Part shown: one piece after another, positions 57,941 through 64,000 of the stretch
Layout of the letters: every line of letters begins with the position of its first letter
Position numbering within the stretch: position 1 is the stretch's first letter
NCBI GenBank assembly: GCA_001584585.1
Contig: LSYV01000003.1
Span: forward strand, 1,156,262-1,220,261
Reading direction: 5' to 3'
From: Gonium pectorale
Taxonomy: Eukaryota; Chlorophyta; Chlorophyceae; Chlamydomonadales; Volvocaceae
DNA length: 64,000 nucleotides
The notes under the pieces: generated by a model
Databases searched by the model: none
Told to the model about the DNA's origin: nothing
Seen by the model: the letters and a program-made list of their open reading frames with translations, nothing else
Program-made: the position numbers and the translations under genes

Positions 57941-60900
57941 TTATCTGGGCTCCAGCACGGGGCGCTCTTCCTCCATGTCCATGCTGCCAGCGGCGAGCTC
58001 CACCGAAGGGTCCCTCGCCGGCGCGCTGGAGGTGCCCGGGGCCGTGACCGGTCCTGGCTGCGCTTCTGCGCCCATTGCCGACCGTTGCACATGCCACGAT
58101 GCCTCTGCCGAATGCGCATGCAAGGTCAGGGCGCCGTCGCCCGGGCCGCCTGAGGCAGGAGATACCAGGCCCTGGGCATACGCCGCCTCTAGTCCCCTCG
58201 TCAGGTGCTGTGACGGGTGGCTGACCGGCATTGGCTGCGCCGCAGCGCCCAGCACAGCAAGCGGCGCCGATACCCAGGGCCGCGAGGGGGTCTGCCCCGG
58301 GGTCGAGGCTACGCTCGTGCCGCCAATGCTGCCGCGTGTCCCTGGCGTGGAGGAGCCGCGCACGGTGGCTGGGCCCTGCACTCCTGCCGTCTCGCGCGCA
58401 GGCGGCGCCGAGGCCATCGGCCGCAGCAAGCTGGGCTGAATTGGCACAGGATAAGCCACTCCGGCGGGGGCCTCTGGGAGCCCTAGTTGCGCATGAAATG
58501 GCGATACGTCCGATGCGTCCCGCTGCCTGTGCTGCAAGTGCTCTAACTGCTGTTGCAAATGTTGCTGCCACAGCTGCTGCTGTTGCTGCCGCTCCTGGTG
58601 ACTTATTGCATCCCGGGTCATGGCAAGGGCCTGTGGCAGCGCGCAGTCAGCCAAAGGCTCCGGAGCAGGCCGTCGCCGCGGCGGCTGCTGCGGCTGTTTG
58701 CTTCGCCGCGGCGGTGCTTGGGATTCTGCTTGGGGTTCCGCAGGCTGCAGCTCTCGCAGCTGCTGCAGCAGTCGCGCCGTCTCTGCCTGCTGGATCGTAA
58801 GTTGTTGCTGCAACCATACAATGCGAGCGTCAGGATGCATCCCCGCGAGAACCTCATTCAGGCTGGCCGCGGCGCCCGCGCCCAACTGCGCCGCAGCCAT
58901 CGCGCTAAGGCCGCCTGGCTGCTGCTGGCTGCTGGACTGCGGCTCCGACAGCTGTGTGCCGGACGGCGTCGCCTGCAGGGCCACGGAGGCGTCAAACGCC
59001 GCCTGATGGCCACCCGGCGCCTGTAGCGCCTGCCCTAACCCCGGCACCTGGCCAGGCGTAGGCGACTGGGCTTGAAGCGAGCTATCCATACCGTAAGCCC
59101 GAGTGGTCTCGCCTGGCAGGCCGGTGAAAGGGGAGGGTGGTGGCGCTGGGACAGCTCCTGGGCTCATCGACAGGGGAGGGAAACCCTTGCCTCGCATTGC
59201 GGGTGAACGGTCCGGGCGTCCCGGCGCTGCACTGACAGGGCGACCCGCCGGCTGCAAGCCGTGCTGCATGCTCGACATGTTAGTCGGGAGGGCCATCGCG
59301 CCCCGCACCCGCGGCTGCACCTCGTGCTGCTGCGGCTGCTTCGGTTGGGCTTGTTGGGCCACCGAGATGCCACCCGCCGGGAGGGCCGGCGCGTGCGTTA
59401 AGCCCGCCGGTGGCGGGGCCGTCGCGAGAATGCCAAGCGGGTCCTGCGCATCCGCCGCATCCATCTGCTCCCCGCCCCACTCAGCGGCAAGGGCCGCGAG
59501 GGCCTCGGCGTCGCTCCCCAGGCCCCTGACCGCGTCCTCCTGCCTGCCGCGTGCGAGCGGACTGGGCGCAGCAGCGGCCCCGGCCGTCAGGCCCTCACCT
59601 CCGGCTCCCACCCCAGCCCCTGACAGACCGGCTTGCTCAGTAAGGACTGACGAACTACCGGACATAGTCAGGTCCATCGGGATGTTCGCGGACAGGTCCA
59701 GAAAGGGCAACACACCGGCACCGGCACCTGCGACCTCCAGTCGGCCGGCGCCCCAAGTGGCGCTCCTTACTATTGGATGTGCACCCAGTCGCAAATGCTG
59801 CTGCGGAGCCTGCTCCCCTTGTCGTTGCTGCTGCAAATTTAAATACGGCAGTGAGGGAAGGGCCGGCGGCAGGGCTGCAGAAGCGCCGGCTCCGTGCACT
59901 TGCGGCTGAGCGGCTGTTACCGGTGGCTGCAGGCTGCCGACCGATCCGGACTCAGCGGCCCGGAAGAGGCCACGAGGTCGCTTGACGGCAGTAGCGCTGG
60001 CACCCACGCCAGACACATGGACTGGTGCCTCCCCAAGGGCTGGGATTGCCACCGCCGCTACCAGGGCTGGTGCCGCAGCGGCGGCGGCTCTAGCGTCTAG
60101 CCCGCCAGCACGTAAGCCAGGAGCTGATTGCCAGCTGGCAGGCCAGGCGCTGGTCCAAGCGGGGACCCGGAGGGGCTCTGGGGCGTCGAGCTGGAAGTTC
60201 GGTGCCCGCAGGTCCATCGCGGGGTGAGCCTGGGGGCTGGTGCCTATCAGTTGCGAGCTGGCGTCAATGGCTGCGGACTTGGGCCGTACAGCACCGCCCG
60301 CTGCCAGTGCCGGCGAACGGCCAAAGGTGGCGCTACCTGCAACTCCGCCTGCAGCTATCGGCCAGGACGCCAGGGCTGCCAGGGCCGCGGCGGTCACGCC
60401 GCCCTGCAAGCCCGCGTGCGCCTCGACGCCACGCATGCCACTGGAGTCGGTGGCGCCTGCGCTGGCCCTGCGCCAGCTGCCTCCTGGCTGCCCTTCATCA
60501 CCAGGCCGCTGCGGCGGCTGGGCTTGGGACATCTGCAAGCTGCTGTCCAGCCTATATGGGCCGCCGGACGAAGCGTCACCGAGCGCCTGCTTGCCTTGAG
60601 TCCCCAAAGCGTACGCCAGGGCCTCGGCTGCGCCAAACCCGGCCGCAGCGGTGCTGCTGGAAGGGAGGCCTGATGGCCAGCCACCAAACCCGCCACCTCC
60701 GCTTTCTTGCAAGAGCGCATGGCCGGGCGCCGAAGCTGGCCTAGGGGGAATGGATGCGCCGTCGCCGCTGCCGCCGTCGCTGCCAGCTGCTAACGCGTGC
60801 AGCGACTGCAGCTCTTGGAGCCGCGGCTGCACCAGATGGTGGGCCGCACGGCTGCGTTGGCGAAGGCGGTTCTTCTCCAACATAACTCGGCAGGTCCTGC

Positions 60901-61460
60901 ACGGGGTGGGCCATGTTCGCAGCGCCGAATCTTAGGATGCTCGTCGGACTGTGGGGAGGGCTGCTAGTCACCGCGCACTTATGGCAGGAAACAGGGCTTC
61001 GAGCGCGCCAGGACTGCAATACACGCAGGACCCGGGCGCATTGCCGCGCACTCAGTTTTGGAAGCCGTCTGCGCAAAACGCATGGGGGTCTCAGCAAGAA
61101 ACCAGGCACCCCGCGGCACCTGTTGGTTCCATCAAAGGCCGAGAGCGGCTGAAAGCGAGAGCACTGCTGGCAAAAGCGCTGCGGGGCGCCATCAACCAGG
61201 ATGCACGGAGCCTTGATGTGGACGTTACACAACTTGAATCTCGAATGCGTCCTGGGCACATCGGGTGCTGTGAGGTCGGCTCCGCAGCCCGTGACCTGCA
61301 ACGCAGCGAGAGCATCCGGACGCGTGGTCGACCCCAACCCCACCAGCAACCACGAAAGATAAAAAGTTCCATCTTGAATTTGTTCAGGAAGCACATTGGC
61401 CGTCAGGAAGCATGGTTGCCGAGGTCCCTGCCTCGTTAGGATGGGCCTAAGACGGGCCAT
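57941..61460 (-). CDS. SBP-box transcription factor with an atypical second zinc site
   Basis: Two exons join in phase 2: 61460-61120 and 60896-57941, about 1098 residues. The SBP DNA-binding domain spans the junction. It includes VTGCGADLTAPDVPRTHSRF, KLCNVHIKAPCILVDG, QRFCQQCSRFQPLSAFDG and TNRTCRVMLEKNRLRQRSR, with a basic end that serves as nuclear signal and DNA contact. Two ligands are odd. The first Cys (CQVxGC) is absent because the frame reads ALQV, unless an upstream exon splices at the TTGCAG before VTGC. The second-site His (CQQCSRFH) is Gln. The remaining 950 residues are low-complexity Ala, Gly, Pro and Gln with poly-Gln tracts (QQQQQLWQQHLQQQLEHLQH), typical of algal transcription factors, and end in an acidic MDMEEERP. 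Target genes cannot be inferred. Confidence 0.82.
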
Positions 61461-63692
61461 GTCGGTTGCGGCCGACGCTCACCCTGCACTGTCGAGCCTT
61501 GTTCCGTCTTGTCGAACTCTCGTCAGTCCCGTCGTCCTGGTGACTGTCGATGCGCGGCAACGGCTCATCGCCCAGCATAGACGACGACAGGACTCCAACG
61601 GCCTTGCCAGCAGCCTGTCTTTTTGAAAGTTCCTCCGAAATACATTACACAAGGACGGTGAATTGTTCTTGTTCTACCCGGCACGTGGGATTCAAGGGAT
61701 TCCGATCGGCATCTAACTTGTTTTGTCTCAATTCATATATTTGACGGATATTGTTATTTACTACGTGATGAAGGACAACTTCGACTAGTAGATTCGCACG
61801 GCCGTTCATACGGGTTTTCATCCCAACATAAGTGCTGTGGCATTCACAGTATGATTGTTATTATTTTGAGAAGAAATCCTTATAAGCAAATGGAAACCAC
61901 TCAAGGTCTCGTACAATTTGCCCTGCGCAACGGCACACGTTCAACACGCGTCGTCGACTAGCTGCGTTCATTATGCATGTAGCACAACATATTTCTCCAG
62001 CAAAACCGATTCAATACCTGTACCGGTAGTTAGGGGCTCCCAGCCCCTGGGCACTTCGCTTTACCCTGCCCTGCCTGCCGGAGAGAGCCCAAATGAGCAC
62101 ACCGTTTATAAGCAGCCCTGCCCATACCCTACTGTCTGGCAGCTATTGTCCTGCTGCTTGCATTTCCCAGCGACTAGCATGCCCGTGGTCGCCAGAACCT
62201 GCTGTTTGGGCCTGCATGTTGAGCCTCAAGTGTCTGGGGCGCTGTAATATGCACACGTTTGTAGGTCCTCCGCCAGGCTTGCTTTGCTGATGGGAGGGGG
62301 CAGCCTGTGCTGACGGCGGCATTCCGCAACCCTCTGCGATTCACGCTAGGTCCTCGGCGGCTTGGCGATTGCTTGCACTGACAGCAACCTGCTTCTGTAC
62401 CAAATGAAGCTCTCATAGTGTATCCAGGAGCCGCTCGAACCTGAAGAGACTTGCGGGCCAGAGAGGCTCCACTTTTACCATGGAGCTAGCTCATCGTCGT
62501 CAAGGGCTTGCCAGTACCGCCACCCACATGAGGGCTCCCGCGTCACAGGCGCACAGCAGGGCGTCGGCTGCATGGCTCTTCCCCCAACCTCCATCACCTT
62601 GATGCAACCTTGGCGCAACCCCTCTTTCTGTGCAGATTTCTCTCTTTTACACGCTGACCGCCCACTGTGCGTATCACGTGGAAGGAAGTGCACGTGCTCA
62701 CGGAGGGAGGCAGCGATCCATGAAAGCACCTTCCATCCTCGCTCACGGGCAATCATCCAAGCCATTCATTGGGCTTGGGAAGCACTCATGCGACCGGGGT
62801 AAATGCGAGTTGCAGGGCGCCTTTGGTCGTGCAACGCCCAACAGTACCTAGACAAGCCACGGTTCCTTCCCGCCTGCATCGGCCACCGTACGCTCACTTT
62901 TTATGCCGCGTGCCAATGTTCTGGGTGTCAGGCCTGTATACCAGGGGAGACCCCCCTGCTGTATACCATGGCGCTCTCAAAAACTGGGTTAGCAACGGCA
63001 CGACGGCGGGGGCACGCCTTCAGGGTTACAGTTTTTTTTACATATCATACATATATGTGTGCGTGCAGTGTTGGACCCCGACCGTCGGCACTGCTAGCAA
63101 TGCACGTCCAGGCGTTAAATACATATGATGAGCAGGAGAGTTCGACGTGTAGCAGAAACCATATGACCCCGGAGTCCCCTCTACTGGTTCCTCCAGCCCT
63201 GTGGACTGCCGCCCTCTGCGAGTGGGCAGATCCCCGAAACGCGCACACTAGGACATCCCACGTTCACTCGATGCAATTACACCCCGCGGCACGCTAAGCC
63301 ATACCGTCGAGGTTTGCGCAACCGCAGCTCCCCTCCACCTTCCTGACTCGAAAGTTTCCTATAACCGCGCCCACTCAACCTCCCCTCACCCCCTCTGACT
63401 GTGTCACGTACCAGTTCAATGCCAACACGCCTCAGATACCCATCCTCGTCAAGCCCCTCGGGTTGCATGCGCGCTCACCTGACCGCGTTCGACAGGGTGC
63501 AGAGCCCCGCCAGCGCAACATCCAACTTCAAACTAGCCAACCGGGTGCCGTTTTCCCTCCCCTTCGCTTCCCCCTTAAATTGCCCCCAACGCTCACCAGG
63601 TGCCCCATCAGGAGCCTCATGCTTACAGACGCACTGAATCAACTGCAGCCATCCAACACAGGGCGCTTTCCCGTCAGGATGCCGCCTGTAGG
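61461..63692. other. Intergenic region upstream of the SBP gene
   Basis: No supported gene in 2.2 kb. If the SBP gene has a further 5' exon carrying the missing first zinc ligand, it should be on the minus strand here. I looked for a TGY-CAR junction next to a GT donor and found no clear one. A T8 run (63032-63039) followed by ACATATCATACATATATGT is AT-rich. Confidence 0.35.
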
Positions 63693-63847
63693 CTAGACGC
63701 CGATCTCGTCCAGCAGCTTGATGTGGTCCCACACCGGAACCAGCGTGTTGGCGCAGATGGCCCCACTGGCGGCCACGGCGGGCAGGCCAATGCCGGGGAA
63801 GGTCGAGTCGCCGCAGCAGTAGAGCCCGGGGATAGGGGTCATCGGAC
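63693..63847 (-). CDS. C-terminal exon of a carotenoid isomerase (CRTISO)-like FAD enzyme, partial
   Basis: After an acceptor (CATGCAG) the minus strand reads 50 residues and a stop. They include PMTPIPGLYCCGDSTFPGIG, LPAVAASGAICANTLV and KLLDEIGV at the end. The GDSTFPGIG-x-PAVAASG block is the C-terminal FAD-contact motif of CRTISO/CRTI-type amine-oxidoreductase-fold enzymes, which isomerise or desaturate carotenoids in plastids. The exon begins in phase 1. All upstream exons lie beyond 64000, and 63848-64000 appears to be intron. Whether this is true prolycopene isomerase or a paralogue cannot be told from the tail alone. Confidence 0.75.
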
Positions 63848-64000
63848 CTGCATGGGCGTCAGTCTCGCACAGGTGAGGGCCTCAAGGGCCAGGGCGGCGG
63901 CCTGCTTTGCAACGGCTATGGTACGGCACGCGTTGCAGCGTGCAGCACACAAGTCAATACTTGAGGGTGGGGGCGAACTGCCTCTTGCCATTGCAAAACG

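Noticed and set aside
57975..60744. Several long plus-strand ORFs opposite the SBP gene
   Set aside because: They are shadows of GC-rich Ala/Gly/Gln codons. None has family resemblance or splice continuity.

Overview
The window is nuclear DNA from a eukaryote, most likely a volvocine green alga (Chlamydomonas/Volvox/Gonium/Eudorina group). Almost every gene is split by short GT-AG introns in GC-rich exons. One gene carries a very long (S)PPPP-type hydroxyproline-rich domain of the kind found in volvocine cell-wall and matrix proteins. An SBP-box plant transcription factor, a lumen-targeted chloroplast protein and a carotenoid-isomerase-like enzyme point to the green lineage. Exon limits were worked out by hand from ORF continuity, intron phase and GT/AG sites. 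Gene names rest on remembered family resemblance, not on a search.

Layout. 1-7365 (-): exocyst subunit SEC5, with its 3' end outside the window. 8036-8216 (+): an orphan exon-like piece of a glyoxylate/3-hydroxyisobutyrate-type reductase. About 9042-10014: a two-copy repeat around an assembly gap. 10825-16657 (+): a seven-exon multi-pass membrane protein I cannot assign. 19272-24093 (+): a single-pass, wall-type hydroxyproline-rich membrane protein. 25266-28046 (+): a TSSC4-like putative U5 snRNP assembly factor. 28476-28957 (+): a stranded RZ-type zinc-finger remnant. 29902-30834 (-): an unassigned ORF. 31173-35513 (+): a TLC-domain membrane protein whose first intron holds a complete same-strand MPV17/PMP22 gene (31386-32559). 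35947-39984 (+): a tyrosine-kinase-like protein kinase with an N-terminal coiled coil. 41871-43116 (-): a small chloroplast-lumen-type protein. 43536-56328 (+): a 28-exon HEATR5/SWEETIE/Laa1 homologue of about 2602 residues. 57941-61460 (-): an SBP-box transcription factor with an altered zinc site. 63693-63847 (-): the last exon of a CRTISO-like enzyme.

No operon logic applies: these are independent genes on both strands. SEC5 and HEATR5 both serve post-Golgi membrane traffic, but I see no reason to read their proximity as functional. The most unusual features are the nested MPV17 gene, a 133-bp near-perfect copy of a HEATR5 exon inside a later HEATR5 intron, the SBP domain that lacks its second-site histidine, and the large orphan membrane protein. 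Intergenic DNA takes up perhaps a fifth of the window and mostly shows nothing I can name.
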